DNA from: Actinophytocola sp044466355
GTDB taxonomy: Bacteria > Actinomycetota > Actinomycetes > Mycobacteriales > Pseudonocardiaceae
Length of the DNA stretch: 64,000 nucleotides
Reading direction: 5' to 3'
Assembly: GCF_044466355.1 (NCBI RefSeq)
Contig: NZ_JBITMQ010000003.1
Location: forward strand, 372,001-436,000
Shown here: positions 49,920 through 59,601 of the stretch, piece by piece
Layout of the letters: each line of letters begins with the position of its first letter
Numbering within the stretch: the first letter of the stretch is position 1
Position numbers and translations under genes: made by a program
The notes under the pieces: generated by a model
The model's input: the letters and a program-made list of their open reading frames with translations, nothing else
What the model was told of the DNA's origin: nothing
Databases searched by the model: none

Positions 49920-52412
49920 ATGGACCTCGAATTCTCCCGGCGGACCGCCATCGCGGGGGCCGGTGCGGCCGCGATCCTCCTGACCGCCGGTGGCACGGCA
50001 GAAGCAGGCCCGAAAGCCCCCGGCCTGCGCTACTACTACCCCGTGTCGCCCGCTCCGGGGGAGATCCGCACCGACGTCTGCGTCTACGGCGGCACGTCGG
50101 CCGGTGTCACCGCCGCCGTGCGGGCCGCGCGGCACGGCCGTTCCGTCGCGCTCGTCGTCTTCGGGCGGCACCTCGGCGGTCTCACCGCCTCGGGCCTCGG
50201 CGCCACCGACTCCGGCCGCATCGAGGCGATCGGCGGGCTGTCCCGCGAGTTCTACCGCCGCGTCGGCGCCCACTACGGCAGGCCGGAGGCCTTCGGCTTC
50301 GAACCGCACGTGGCCGAGAACGTGTTCGACACCTGGGCCGCCGAGGCGGGCGTACTGGTCCTCCGCGAGCACCGTCTGTCCTCAGTGGACATGAGCGGTG
50401 GCCGGATCACCGCCCTGCGCACCGAGAACGGCAAGGTGTTCCGCGCGAGGGTCTACATCGACGCCTCCTACGAGGGCGACCTCATGGCCAGGGCCGGGGT
50501 CACGTTCACCGTCGGCCGCGAGGGCAACGCCGCCTACGGCGAGACCCTCAACGGCGTCCAGGTCCGCTCCGGGCACCAGTTCCAGCGGCCGATCGACCCC
50601 TACCGCACGCCCGGCGACCCCACCAGTGGGCTCCTGCCCGGCGTCCAGGGCGACCCCGTCGGCGACACCGGCGCGGGCGACCGTCGCATCCAGGCCTTCA
50701 ACTTCCGTGTCTGCCTCACGAAAGCCGCCGACCGGCGCCCCTTCCCGCGGCCACCCGGCTACGACCCGGCACGCTACGAACTGCAGCGCCGCTACATCGC
50801 CGCCGGGGTCTGGGACGCCATGCGCCTCAACACCCCCATGCCCAACGGGAAGACCGACCTCAACAACAACGGCGCCGTCAGCACCGACAACATCGGCCGC
50901 AACCACCGCTGGCCCGAGGCGGGTTACTGGGAACGCGAACGGATCTTCGCCGACCACGTGACCTACCAGCAGGGCCTGCTGCACTACCTCGCCAACGATC
51001 CCGCCGTGCCCGCCGCGATCCGGGCCGAGGTGAGCGCGTGGGGCCTGCCCGCCGACGAGTTCGCCGAGACCGGCGGCTGGCCGCACGAGCTGTACATCCG
51101 CGAGGGCCGCCGCATGGTCGCCGACTACGTGGTGACCGAGCACGACTGCCGCTGGGCCCGCACCGCCCCCGACCCCGTCGGCCTCGCCTCGTACACGATG
51201 GACTCGCACAACTGCGCCCGCGTGGTGATCAACGGGCTGGCCCGCAACGAAGGCGACGTGCAGGTGGCGCCCGCGGGACCGTACGGGATCTCCTACCGCG
51301 CGATCGTGCCGCGGCGTGGCGAGTGCGCGAACCTCGTGGTGCCGGTGGCGTTCTCCGCGTCGCACATCGCGTTCGGGTCCGCGCGCATGGAGCCGGTGTT
51401 CATGCTGCTCGGGCACGCCGCGGCCACCGCGGCGCACCTCGCGCTCGCCGACGGCCGCGCCGTGCAGGACGTGGACTACCCGACGCTGCGGCGCAGGCTG
51501 CTCGCCGACGGCATGGTCCTGACCTGGCCGCCGAACCAGGGCCCGGTCACCCTCGACGCACCCGGCGCCCCCGCCGCGGGGACGCCGTTCCCGGCCACCG
51601 CGACCGTCGTCAACCGCGAGGGGGTCGCGGTGACCTCGGTGGCGCTGGGGCTGACCGTCCCCTCGGGCTGGGCCGCCACACCCGGCGAGCAGACCACGCC
51701 GTCGCTCGCCGCCGGTGCCACGTTCACGGCGGACTGGACGGTGACCGCCTCCGCGCCCGCGCAGCTGCTCGAACCGGCACGGCTCGCCGCCACCGTCAGG
51801 TACACAGTGGACGGTCAGGCGCTGACGTTCGAGCAGGCGAGGACGGTCACGGTGGTCGAGCCGGTGGCCGCGCCGCTGCGGACCGCGGCGACCACCGAGG
51901 CCTACTTCGGGCAGCGCGGCGACCAGCTCGCCGTCCTCGCGGGCGGGCGGGACATGTGGACCGGCATCGACGAGTACGGCGCGATCTACCAGCCCGGCGT
52001 GGCCGCGACCGCGGCGGCGGTGACCCTGGTGTCCCAGGCGGCCACCGACCCGAACGCGCGCGCGGGCCTGGTGTTCCGCAACGACCTGGGCACCCGCTCG
52101 ACCGGTTACGTCGCGCTGGTCGCCAAGCCGGCCAACGGGTTCCTGCTCCTGTGGGACGCCGACGAGGACGGCACGCTCGACGCGGTGGCCCGGCTGGAAC
52201 TGAACCCGACGCCGTACCCGGCGCGGCTGCGGCTCACCCGCCAGGGCACCACGTTCACCGGTGACATCAGCACCGACGGCGGCGTCACCTGGCGGCGCGT
52301 GGGCACCGCGACCGTGCCCTCCGCCGCCGCGGCACAGGACGTGGGTGTCGTGGCCTGTGCGCACTCGACCACACCGGGCCGTGCGTTGTTCAGCGGCCTG
52401 GCGGTCACGTGA
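49920..52412 (+). CDS. Exported FAD-dependent oxidoreductase (FAD_oxidored family) with C-terminal beta domains
   Basis: An 830-residue exported flavoprotein. A Tat-type signal (MDLEFSRRTAIAGAGAAAIL) fits export of a folded cofactor enzyme. The FAD_oxidored domain (~40-530) has VCVYGGTSAGVTAAVRAARH (Rossmann; modified GxSxG) and FGRHLGGLTASGLGATDSG. It resembles proteins annotated as xanthan-lyase-linked or FAD-dependent oxidoreductases of sugar degradation. A NEW3-like Ig domain (~545-640) and a concanavalin-A-like/DUF1349-type C-terminus (~665-830) follow. GGAAGG precedes ATG 49920. Substrate unknown. Confidence 0.8.
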   Translation: MDLEFSRRTAIAGAGAAAILLTAGGTAEAGPKAPGLRYYYPVSPAPGEIRTDVCVYGGTSAGVTAAVRAARHGRSVALVVFGRHLGGLTASGLGATDSGRIEAIGGLSREFYRRVGAHYGRPEAFGFEPHVAENVFDTWAAEAGVLVLREHRLSSVDMSGGRITALRTENGKVFRARVYIDASYEGDLMARAGVTFTVGREGNAAYGETLNGVQVRSGHQFQRPIDPYRTPGDPTSGLLPGVQGDPVGDTGAGDRRIQAFNFRVCLTKAADRRPFPRPPGYDPARYELQRRYIAAGVWDAMRLNTPMPNGKTDLNNNGAVSTDNIGRNHRWPEAGYWERERIFADHVTYQQGLLHYLANDPAVPAAIRAEVSAWGLPADEFAETGGWPHELYIREGRRMVADYVVTEHDCRWARTAPDPVGLASYTMDSHNCARVVINGLARNEGDVQVAPAGPYGISYRAIVPRRGECANLVVPVAFSASHIAFGSARMEPVFMLLGHAAATAAHLALADGRAVQDVDYPTLRRRLLADGMVLTWPPNQGPVTLDAPGAPAAGTPFPATATVVNREGVAVTSVALGLTVPSGWAATPGEQTTPSLAAGATFTADWTVTASAPAQLLEPARLAATVRYTVDGQALTFEQARTVTVVEPVAAPLRTAATTEAYFGQRGDQLAVLAGGRDMWTGIDEYGAIYQPGVAATAAAVTLVSQAATDPNARAGLVFRNDLGTRSTGYVALVAKPANGFLLLWDADEDGTLDAVARLELNPTPYPARLRLTRQGTTFTGDISTDGGVTWRRVGTATVPSAAAAQDVGVVACAHSTTPGRALFSGLAVT

Positions 52413-52413
52413 G

Positions 52414-53132
52414 TCAGCGCTGGCGGGCCGGGCGGATCACCAGCTCGTTCACGTCCACGTCCGCGGGCTGGTCGACGGCGTACGCGATGGCGTCGGCGAT
52501 CGCGGACGGCGGGATCGTCTCCGCGCGGTAGGTGCGCATCATCTCCCGCGCGCCCGGCTCGGTGATCGTGTCCGCCAGCTCCAACGCGACCACCCCCGGC
52601 GAGACGGTCGTGACCCGGATGCTCGGGTCCGCCTCCTGGCGCAGGCCCTCGGTGATCGCCCAGGCCGCGTACTTCGTCGCGCAGTACACGGCGGCCGTCG
52701 GCACCACCTCGTGGGCGCCGACCGACGCGACCGTCACGAAGTGGCCGCTCCGGCGGCGCTGGAAGTGCGGCAGTGCGGCGGCGATGCCGTTCAGCAGGCC
52801 GCGCACGTTGACGTCGACCATCGGTCCCACTCGTCGACGTGCAGCGAGTCCAGCCGCGACAGCGGCATGACACCCGCGTTGTTCACCACGACGTCGACGC
52901 GCCCGTGCCGGGTGACGGCGGCGTCGACGCACCCGGCGACGGCGGCGCGGTCGGTGACGTCCAGCCGGGCCGCCTCCGCCGACCCGCCGTCGGCGCGGAT
53001 CTTGTCGGCCAGTTCGGTGAGCCGGTCCACCCGGCGCGCACCCATGACGACGTGGTGCCCGGCCGCCGCGAGGCGCACGGCGGTGGCCTGCCCGATGCCG
53101 CTGCTGGCACCGGTGACGATGACGATCTTCAT
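52414..53132 (-). pseudogene. SDR-family oxidoreductase, frameshifted
   Basis: A short-chain dehydrogenase split by a single-base loss. The first part (from ATG 53132) has the TGASSGIGQATAVRL cofactor loop and NNAGVMPL. The frame breaks after HVDEWDR (about 52818-52826), and the rest continues in another frame as MVDVNVRGLLNGIAAALPHF, with the active-site YCATKYAAW and SPGVVALELADT. Total length is 719 bp, one short of a multiple of three. GGAGAAACC precedes the start. Either a recent pseudogene or a sequencing error. Just downstream of the XRE regulator gene, likely its target. Confidence 0.8.
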
Positions 53133-53205
53133 GTCGGTTTCTCCTTGCTCAGGGCAGGGTTCGACGCGCCACGTGCTCGCACGCGGCGTTCGGTGGGTGA
53201 ACGGG

Positions 53206-54012
53206 TTACGCGGTCAGGCTGCCCAGCAGGGCCAGCGTCTCCGCCGACGGGCTGCCGGGTTCCGCGTGGTAGACGACCAGCTGCTGACCGGGTGCGCCGT
53301 TGACGGTGAACGCCTCGTACGACAGCGTCAGCTCACCGACGAGCGGGTGCCGGAACCGCTTGGTCTCGTTCTTCTTCCGCCGGATGTCGTGGCGGGCCCA
53401 CAGCCTGCGGAAGTCCGCGCTCTTGACCGACAGCTCACCGACGGTCTCGATCAGCCGCGGGTCGTCCGGGTCGAGTCCGGCCGCGGCACGCAGCCCGCCG
53501 ACGGTGTTGACGGCCACGTGCTCCCACTCGGGGTAGAAGTCACGCGCGTCGGGGTCGAGGAACACCAGCCGCACCAGGTCGTCGCTGTGGGTGTGACCGG
53601 CGAACAACGCCCTGCCGAGGTCGTTGCCCGCCAGGACGTCCAGACAGCGGCCCAGCACCACGGCCGGGGTGGTCGTCCAGGCGGCCATCATGCTCGTCAG
53701 CGCCGGGCTCACGTGCTCCCGCCGCCTGCGCCGGGCTCTCGGCCGGGGCCGGGCCAGTGCGTGCAGGTGGGCGGTGGCGTCCTCGTCGAGGGCCAGCGCG
53801 TGCGCGAGCGCGTCCACCACCTGCGCCGACGGGTTCCGTTCCCGGCCCTGCTCGAGTCGCACGTAGTAGTCGCTGCTCACGCCGGCGAGCATGGCGACCT
53901 CCTCGCGGCGCAGGCCGCTCACCCGGCGCCGCCCGCCCGGCTCGAGGTCGACGTCCTCGGGCCGCACCAGCTCGCGCCGCGCCCGCAGGAACTCACCGAT
54001 CGCGTTGTCCAC
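53206..54012 (-). CDS. XRE-family regulator with MmyB-like ligand domain
   Basis: A 268-residue regulator: HTH_XRE (~1-85, LRREEVAMLAGVSSDYYVRL, EQGRERNPSAQVVDALAHAL) followed by an MmyB-type PAS-like ligand domain (~110-260, VLGRCLDVLAGNDLGRALFA, HPLVGELTLSYEAFTVNG). Such regulators commonly control an adjacent SDR gene, as here (73 bp gap, same strand). Members may bind fatty-acid-like ligands. Confidence 0.85.
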   Translation of the reverse strand: MDNAIGEFLRARRELVRPEDVDLEPGGRRRVSGLRREEVAMLAGVSSDYYVRLEQGRERNPSAQVVDALAHALALDEDATAHLHALARPRPRARRRRREHVSPALTSMMAAWTTTPAVVLGRCLDVLAGNDLGRALFAGHTHSDDLVRLVFLDPDARDFYPEWEHVAVNTVGGLRAAAGLDPDDPRLIETVGELSVKSADFRRLWARHDIRRKKNETKRFRHPLVGELTLSYEAFTVNGAPGQQLVVYHAEPGSPSAETLALLGSLTA

Positions 54013-54096
54013 GTCTCCGAGGCTAGCGCCGGGACCAGCGGTGATGGTGGCCGTGCCACACCCACCCAGGACCGCGCCGGATACCTGGTCCTCGCG

Positions 54097-55581
54097 TCAC
54101 GACCGTGGTGGCGGCTCCCCGTAGGTCGCGCGCAGCGCGCTCTTCAGCAGCTTCCCGGACGCCGTGCGCGGCAACTCGGCCGCGAAGACGACCGACTTCG
54201 GGATCTTGTACCGGGCGATGCGGCCGTCGAGGAACCCGAGCAGCTCCGCTGGGGCGACCTCGTCACGCGCCACCACGATCGCCCGGCCGACCTCGCCCCA
54301 GCGTTCGTCCGGCACGCCGATCACCGCGCAGTCCCGCACCGACGGGTGCCGGTGCAGCGCGTCCTCGACCTCCGCCGGGTAGATGTTCTCGCCGCCCGAG
54401 ATGATGACGTCCTTGACGCGGTCGCGGATGTAGAGGAAGCCCTCCTCGTCGGACACCGCGACGTCGCCCGTGCGCAGCCAGCCGTCGGGCGACAGCACCG
54501 CGGCGGTCTCGGCGGGCTTGCCCCAGTAGCCGGTCATCACGTTCGGGCCGTGCAGCACCACCTCGCCCGGCACCCCCGCTGGCACGTCGGCACCATCGGC
54601 GTCGAGGACACGTACGTCGGTGAAGAAGCACGGGGTGCCCGCCGAGCCGACCTTGCGGGTGCTTTCCGCCGCGCGCAGGAACAACGCGCTCGGTGACGAC
54701 TCGGTGAGTCCGTAGCCCTGCAGGAACACCAGCCCGCGTTCCTGGTAGGTGGTGATCACGCTCGCGGGGACCGGCGCGCCGCCGCAGATCAGGGTGCGCA
54801 CCGGGGAAAGGTCCGCGTCTGTCCACTGTGGAGTGTTCGCGATCGCCTGGAACATCGCCGGAACGCCGAACAGGTACGTCACCCGCCTGCGGGCGATCGT
54901 CTCCAGCGTGCGCACCGGGTCGAACGTGTCCAGCACGACGGTGCCGCCCTTGAGGAACGTCGGCAGCACCGTCTGGTTGAGGGCGGCCACGTGGAACATG
55001 GGCGCGTTCACGAGCGTCACCTCGTCGTGCGCGATGTCGACGTCGATGAGCACGTTCACCGTGTTCCAGTGGATGTTGGCGTGGGAGAGCGCCGCGCCTT
55101 TCGGTCGGCCGGAGGTGCCCGAGGTGTACATGATCATCGCCACGTCGTCGGGCGCCACGACTTCGTCGACGGGTGTGGCGGCCGCCGCCGTGACCCGTTC
55201 GGAGTACGCGGCGGGGTCGAGCACGTGCGGCACGTCGGCCGTCAGCGCGTGGCCGGTTGCCCGCACGAGCACGGAAACGCCGCTGTCGGTGAGGATGTGG
55301 TCGAGTTCCGGGACGGCCAGCCGGGTGTTGAGCGGCACGAAGATCGCGCCCAGCATGCCGGTGCCGAACATGGTCTCGAGGAACCGGGGCTCGTTCGGGC
55401 CGAGGTAGGCGACCCGGTCACCCTTGCCGACGCCGAGCGCCGTCAGCACGTGCGCCACCCTGGTGGCTCGCTCCCACAGGTCGCGGTAGGTCGTTTCCCG
55501 GTCGCCGTGCACGACCGCGACCCGGTCCGGTGACATCCGTGCCCGCCGCGCGGCCCATGAGCCGATGCCCTGGTCACGCAT
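54097..55581 (-). CDS. Acyl-CoA synthetase (AMP-binding enzyme)
   Basis: A 494-residue adenylate-forming ligase that would activate a carboxylic acid, probably a fatty or aromatic acid, to its CoA thioester. Motifs are A3 MIMYTSGTSGRPKGAALSH, A5 QGYGLTESSP, A7/A8 GWLRTGDVAVSDEEGFLYIR and RVKDVIISGGENIYPAEVED, and the catalytic lysine in PRTASGKLLKSALR. Start ATG 55581 is chosen by family length. Substrate cannot be read from sequence. Divergent from the frameshifted MFS gene. Confidence 0.85.
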   Translation of the reverse strand: MRDQGIGSWAARRARMSPDRVAVVHGDRETTYRDLWERATRVAHVLTALGVGKGDRVAYLGPNEPRFLETMFGTGMLGAIFVPLNTRLAVPELDHILTDSGVSVLVRATGHALTADVPHVLDPAAYSERVTAAAATPVDEVVAPDDVAMIMYTSGTSGRPKGAALSHANIHWNTVNVLIDVDIAHDEVTLVNAPMFHVAALNQTVLPTFLKGGTVVLDTFDPVRTLETIARRRVTYLFGVPAMFQAIANTPQWTDADLSPVRTLICGGAPVPASVITTYQERGLVFLQGYGLTESSPSALFLRAAESTRKVGSAGTPCFFTDVRVLDADGADVPAGVPGEVVLHGPNVMTGYWGKPAETAAVLSPDGWLRTGDVAVSDEEGFLYIRDRVKDVIISGGENIYPAEVEDALHRHPSVRDCAVIGVPDERWGEVGRAIVVARDEVAPAELLGFLDGRIARYKIPKSVVFAAELPRTASGKLLKSALRATYGEPPPRS

Positions 55582-55892
55582 TGGTCTTCCTCGCCATGGC
55601 TGACTCCCGGATCGCGTCGTCGTCGGCCTTTCCGGTACGCGACTGTAGCCGCACGTCCCCCGTGAGCGGCAGGTCCGCACCCGCGCCGGCGCGGTTAAAT
55701 CCGTTGGTGCACCGGCTCTTGCCGCCGGTACGGTGTCGCCCCGTGACGAGCCCCGAGTCGGACAGAGCGGAGCCGCCGGTCGTTCGGCGGCGCCTCGGTT
55801 GACCTGACCGCCCCCGCACGGGGTGGCTTCGACGCGCGTGCTCAGCGGCCGGACCTGGCTTCCCTTCGTCCGTTCTCCCGTTGGAGCGCTCG
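55582..55892. other. 311-bp intergenic region between acyl-CoA ligase and MFS genes
   Basis: No credible ORF. Contains a hairpin, GCCGCCG (55772-55778) and CGGCGGC (55785-55791), with loop GTCGTT. Promoters for both divergent genes should lie here; no consensus pair was recognised. Confidence 0.5.
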
Positions 55893-56995
55893 TTGTTCGT
55901 CCACATCCTCGGCCTTGCCGTGTTCGCGCAAGGCACCTCCGAGTTCATGTTGTCCGGGCTGGTGCCCCCATCGCCGGTGACCTCGCCGTCCCGGTGGGGG
56001 CCGCGGCGACGCTGACCTCCGCCTACGCGGTCGGCATGGTTGTCGGGGCGCCGGTGATGGCCGCGCTCAGTGCCCGCTGGCCGCGGCGCCGGGCCCTCGT
56101 GGTGTTCCTCGTCGCGTTCGTCGTCGTGCACGTCGTGGGGGCGGTGACCGGGGACTTCGCCGTTCTGTTCGCCACCAGGGTGGTCGCCGCCGTCGCCAAC
56201 GCCGGGTTTCTCGCCGTCGCCATGTCCGTTGCCGGGGCGCGCGGAGCGGCGGTGCTCGTCGGTGGCGTGACCTTGTCGTGTGTCGTCGGCGTGCCCGCGG
56301 GGGCGCTGCTCGGCCAGTTCTTCGGCTGGCGGTCGGCGTTCTGGGCCGTCGCCGCGTTGTCCGTGCCCGCGCTCGCGTTCGTGGTCCGGTCGGCGCCCAC
56401 CGAGCCCGCGGCAGCCCGTGCGGTCGACCTCGCCGACGAGGTCCGCACGTTGCGGTCGAAGCCGCTGCGGCGCACGCTCCTGCTCGGCGCCCTCGTCAAC
56501 GGCGCCACGTTCGCGACGTTCGCCTACCTCGCGGTCATCGCGACCGGGGTGGCCGGGCTGCCGACCGGGGCGGTGCCCGCGTTGCTGGCGGCGTTCGGTG
56601 TCGGTGCGTTCGCCGGGGTCACCGCACGGGTTCCCGACCGATGGCTCACCGCCGGGTTGTTCGTGCTGCCCGTCGGGTGGCTGGCGCTCGTGCTCGTGAG
56701 CGCCCATCCCGTGCCGCTGTTCGCCGCCACCGCCGTGCAGGGCGCGTTGTCGTTCGGTGTCGGGTCGGCGCTCATCACACGCGTGCTGCGGCTCGCGCCG
56801 GACGCGCCGTCACTCGGTGGTGCGTTCGCGACCGTCGCGTTGAACGTCGGTGCCGTCGTCGGGCCCGCGTTGGCCGGCGCGGTCACGGAAGCGACCGGCG
56901 ACCACCGGCACGCCGTGTGGTTGAGCGTGGCGGCGAGCCTGCTCGCTACAGCTTGCGCCCCACCGCGCCGACGATGCACCGCGCGGCCCCGCTGA
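55893..56995 (+). pseudogene. MFS transporter (Cmx/CmrA-like), frameshifted near the N-terminus
   Basis: An MFS drug-exporter-like gene. From TTG 55893 (GGAG 6 bp upstream) the frame reads FVHILGLAVFAQGTSEFMLS and GLV, typical of the Cmx/CmrA chloramphenicol-efflux group. It then loses frame at a run of five C (55965-55969) before the expected DIA-like residues. The rest of the protein (IAGDLAVPVGAAATLTSAYA onward, 12-helix pattern) continues in another frame to 56995. The 1103-bp length fits a one-base loss. May be a sequencing error at the C tract or a true lesion. Confidence 0.75.
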
Positions 56996-57794
56996 TACCA
57001 CCGAGCCGGGGCCCGTCCGGCCACCACAGGTCGCATGGTGCGAGGCCGGGCGGGTCCTGGACGTTCGGCGTGACCAGTTCGAGGCCGTCGAGCATCGCCA
57101 TGATCTCGTCGCGCGTGCGGAAGCGGCCCGCGCCGAGCGGCCCGTTGACGAGGATGTTCTCGATGCGTTTGGCGATCGGCGTCAGCTCGGGGGTCTCGGG
57201 GTCGATGAAGTGTGAGAACACCACGTAGCTGCCGGGGGCGAGCGCGTCGATGTACTCGCGCATGATCTCTGGGGCGCGCTCGTCGTCGGCGACGTGGTGC
57301 ATCGTGCCGACCTGCAGCAACACCAGCGGCTTGGCGAAGTCGACGACGCTGCGGATGGTCACGTCCTCGAGCACCTGCCGCGGCTCGAAGATGTCCGCGC
57401 CGATCATGCGCACGCGGAAGTTGTCCTCCAGCAGGGCACGCCCGTGCGCGAGCACCACCGGGTCGTTGTCGATGTAGACGACCCGCGCCTCGTCGTTGTA
57501 CCGCTGCACGATCTGGTGCGTGTTCTCGGCGGTCGGCAGCCCGGAGCCGCAGTCCAGGAACTGGTCGATGTTCGTCTGCGTGAGGAACCGGCACGCGCGG
57601 TTCAGGAAGCCGCGGTTGCCTCTCGCGATGTCCACCGCCTCCGGCACGGCACTACTGATCTTGACCATGACCTGCCGGTCGACCTCGTAGACGTCCTTGC
57701 CGCCCAGGAAACCGCCGTAGATCCTGGCGATGCTCGGCCGCGTCGGATCGACCCCGACCGGCACCTGGCTGGGTGATGTCGCATGCGTTGTCAT
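56946..57794 (-). CDS. SAM-dependent methyltransferase (DUF574 family)
   Basis: A 282-residue member of the DUF574/Methyltransf_19 family, abundant in filamentous actinobacteria. It has RIYGGFLGGKDVYEVDRQV near the N-terminus, the SAM loop FLDCGSGLPTAENTHQIV, VVYIDNDPVVLAHGRALL and QVGTMHHVAD. Substrate unknown. ATG 57794 is used; an upstream in-frame GTG/ATG extension to 57836 is possible. Overlaps the convergent MFS gene by 50 bp. Confidence 0.8.
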   Translation of the reverse strand: MTTHATSPSQVPVGVDPTRPSIARIYGGFLGGKDVYEVDRQVMVKISSAVPEAVDIARGNRGFLNRACRFLTQTNIDQFLDCGSGLPTAENTHQIVQRYNDEARVVYIDNDPVVLAHGRALLEDNFRVRMIGADIFEPRQVLEDVTIRSVVDFAKPLVLLQVGTMHHVADDERAPEIMREYIDALAPGSYVVFSHFIDPETPELTPIAKRIENILVNGPLGAGRFRTRDEIMAMLDGLELVTPNVQDPPGLAPCDLWWPDGPRLGGISGAARCIVGAVGRKL

Positions 57795-57858
57795 CGGGGA
57801 AACAGAGTAGTCCCTCGACGTGGTCGAAGGACTCACGTCACTCGTTTGGGGGAGAACG

Positions 57859-59355
57859 TCAGGCCGGGTTGCTCGACAGGAGCGTCGAGGTGTCGATCAG
57901 CCACGTGCCGTTCTGGTTGACCAGCGTGTACCGGTGCCGTTCGCGCTTACGGGTGCCGTCGTTGAACGTGTACAGGATGGTGACCTCGACGGTCGCCGGG
58001 CCGGTGGTGGTGACTTCCGAGGCGGACACGGAGCGGATGGAGGCCCACCAGTTGTCGAAGCTCTCGCGGCCCTTCGCGCGGCTCTGCTGGAAGCGCGGCG
58101 TGAGCCGGTTCCAGGCCTCGTCGCGGTTCGCGGGCACCATCGCGTAGTAGGCGGCGATCGCGGCGCCGGGATCGGCGGGCTGTTGTGACGTGGTCGTCGT
58201 CGTGGTTGTCGTCGTGGTGGTGGTCGTGGTCGTCTCGTCCGACGTCGACGGCTCGGTGGTCGGCGCGTCCGTCGTCGTCGTGGTGGTCCCGTCCGACGGC
58301 GATGCCGCGGTGGACGGCGTGTCGTCTCGGTTGATCAGTGTGGTCACGAGCGCGGCCGCCACCGCGACGACGAGGAGCACGGCCGCGAACAGAACGGCAC
58401 GGCCACGTTTGCCTGTCCGCTGGGTCGGCGGTGCCGCGGCGGAGGGTGCCGCGACGGGCGTCGGCGCGGCCGCGAGCACCGGTGCCGGTGTCTGCGCCGG
58501 GATCGCCGCGGGTGCCGGGGCGGGTGCCGGGGCGATCGCCGGGATCGGTGTCTCGTAGGTGACCCGGGCGAGTGCGTCCCGCGCCTGCACCATCGTCGGC
58601 CGCTGTTCGGGGTCGGCGTTGAGCAACCACAGGAGGACGTCGGTGAGCGGCCCGGCCTTGGTCGGCGGTGTGATCACACCGGACGAGATCCGGTACAGCT
58701 GCGCCATCGGGTTGGTGTCGTTCCCCGACGGCGGCGCCCCTTCGACGGCCGTGTACAGGGTCGCGCCGAGCGAGTACACGTCCGACGCGTAGGTGGCGGA
58801 GTTCCCCTTCGCCACCTCGGGCGCGAGGTACGCGGGCGTACCGGCGAACGTGCTGGTGAGGGTGCCCCCGATGTCCTCGGTGACCCGCGCGATCCCGAAG
58901 TCGGTGATCTTGACCGTGCCGTCGTCGCCGACGAGCACGTTCGCGGGCTTGACGTCCCGGTGCACCACTCCGGCCGCGTGCGCGGCCGCCAGCCCGTCGG
59001 CGGCCTCGGCGCCGATGCGCGCCACCTCGTCAGGCGGCAGCGTGCCCAGCGTCGACAAGTTGTTCGACGGCAGGTACTCCATGATCAGGTACGGCTGCCC
59101 GTCGTCCTGGACGACGTCGAACACGGTGATGAGCTGTGGGTGCTGCAGCCTGGCCGCGATCCGCCCCTCCCGCATCGTGCGGCGGATCATCTCCTCGCTT
59201 TCCGAGGAGGTCAGCTCGGCAGGCACCATCACCTGCTTGACGGCGACCTTGCGGCGCAGCCGTTCGTCGTAGGCCTGCCAGACGACTCCCGTGCCGCCAC
59301 TGCCGATCCGCTCCACCAACCGGTACCGGCCCGCGATGACCTGCTCGTCGCTCAT
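57859..59355 (-). CDS. Receptor-type Ser/Thr protein kinase (PknB-like)
   Basis: A 498-residue transmembrane kinase. Kinase domain ~5-265 with the P-loop IGSGGTGVVW, catalytic Lys in VAVKQVMVP, HRDVKPANVLV, DFGIARV and the APE-like APEVAKG. A juxtamembrane Ala/Pro-rich stretch, one membrane helix (~324-343) and a Thr-rich linker (~355-390) follow. An external ~105-residue domain (PGAAIAAYYAMVPANRDEAW onward) resembles NTF2-like sensor domains rather than PASTA repeats. GGGAGAG precedes the ATG. Confidence 0.88.
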   Translation of the reverse strand: MSDEQVIAGRYRLVERIGSGGTGVVWQAYDERLRRKVAVKQVMVPAELTSSESEEMIRRTMREGRIAARLQHPQLITVFDVVQDDGQPYLIMEYLPSNNLSTLGTLPPDEVARIGAEAADGLAAAHAAGVVHRDVKPANVLVGDDGTVKITDFGIARVTEDIGGTLTSTFAGTPAYLAPEVAKGNSATYASDVYSLGATLYTAVEGAPPSGNDTNPMAQLYRISSGVITPPTKAGPLTDVLLWLLNADPEQRPTMVQARDALARVTYETPIPAIAPAPAPAPAAIPAQTPAPVLAAAPTPVAAPSAAAPPTQRTGKRGRAVLFAAVLLVVAVAAALVTTLINRDDTPSTAASPSDGTTTTTTDAPTTEPSTSDETTTTTTTTTTTTTTTSQQPADPGAAIAAYYAMVPANRDEAWNRLTPRFQQSRAKGRESFDNWWASIRSVSASEVTTTGPATVEVTILYTFNDGTRKRERHRYTLVNQNGTWLIDTSTLLSSNPA

Positions 59356-59415
59356 CTCTCCCCGTCTCGCCCCCACGCCCCTATGGATAGCACGAGACCA
59401 CAGGGCAGCTGACGA

Positions 59416-59601
59416 CTACACGCGCGGAGCGGGGACGTCCGGGAACGCCTCCGCCGCGCTGAGCCCCAGCATGTCGAGCAACTCGGCACAGTCTTCCGCG
59501 TCCCGAGCCGCCGACGCGACCGCGACAACGGCACGCCTGCGCTGGTCAGCGGACAGATCGACAGCGGTGAGCTGGTAGTCGATGACTTCTTTGGTAGGCA
59601 T
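59416..59601 (-). CDS. Small conserved hypothetical protein
   Basis: A 61-residue protein, MPTKEVIDYQLTAVDLSADQ at its start, rich in Ala and Asp with a helical middle and a Pro/Val tail. Short proteins of this look are frequent in actinobacteria and unassigned. No strong ribosome binding site. Lies 60 bp upstream of the kinase gene in the same direction. Confidence 0.55.
   Translation of the reverse strand: MPTKEVIDYQLTAVDLSADQRRRAVVAVASAARDAEDCAELLDMLGLSAAEAFPDVPAPRV

Noticed and set aside
55530..55802. 90-codon plus-strand ORF upstream of the MFS gene
   Set aside because: No ribosome binding site, low-complexity Arg/Pro composition, and it partly overlaps the acyl-CoA ligase start.
58185..58330. 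Simple GTC/GTG-rich repeat
   Set aside because: It encodes the Thr-rich linker of the receptor kinase on the minus strand; no separate element is needed.
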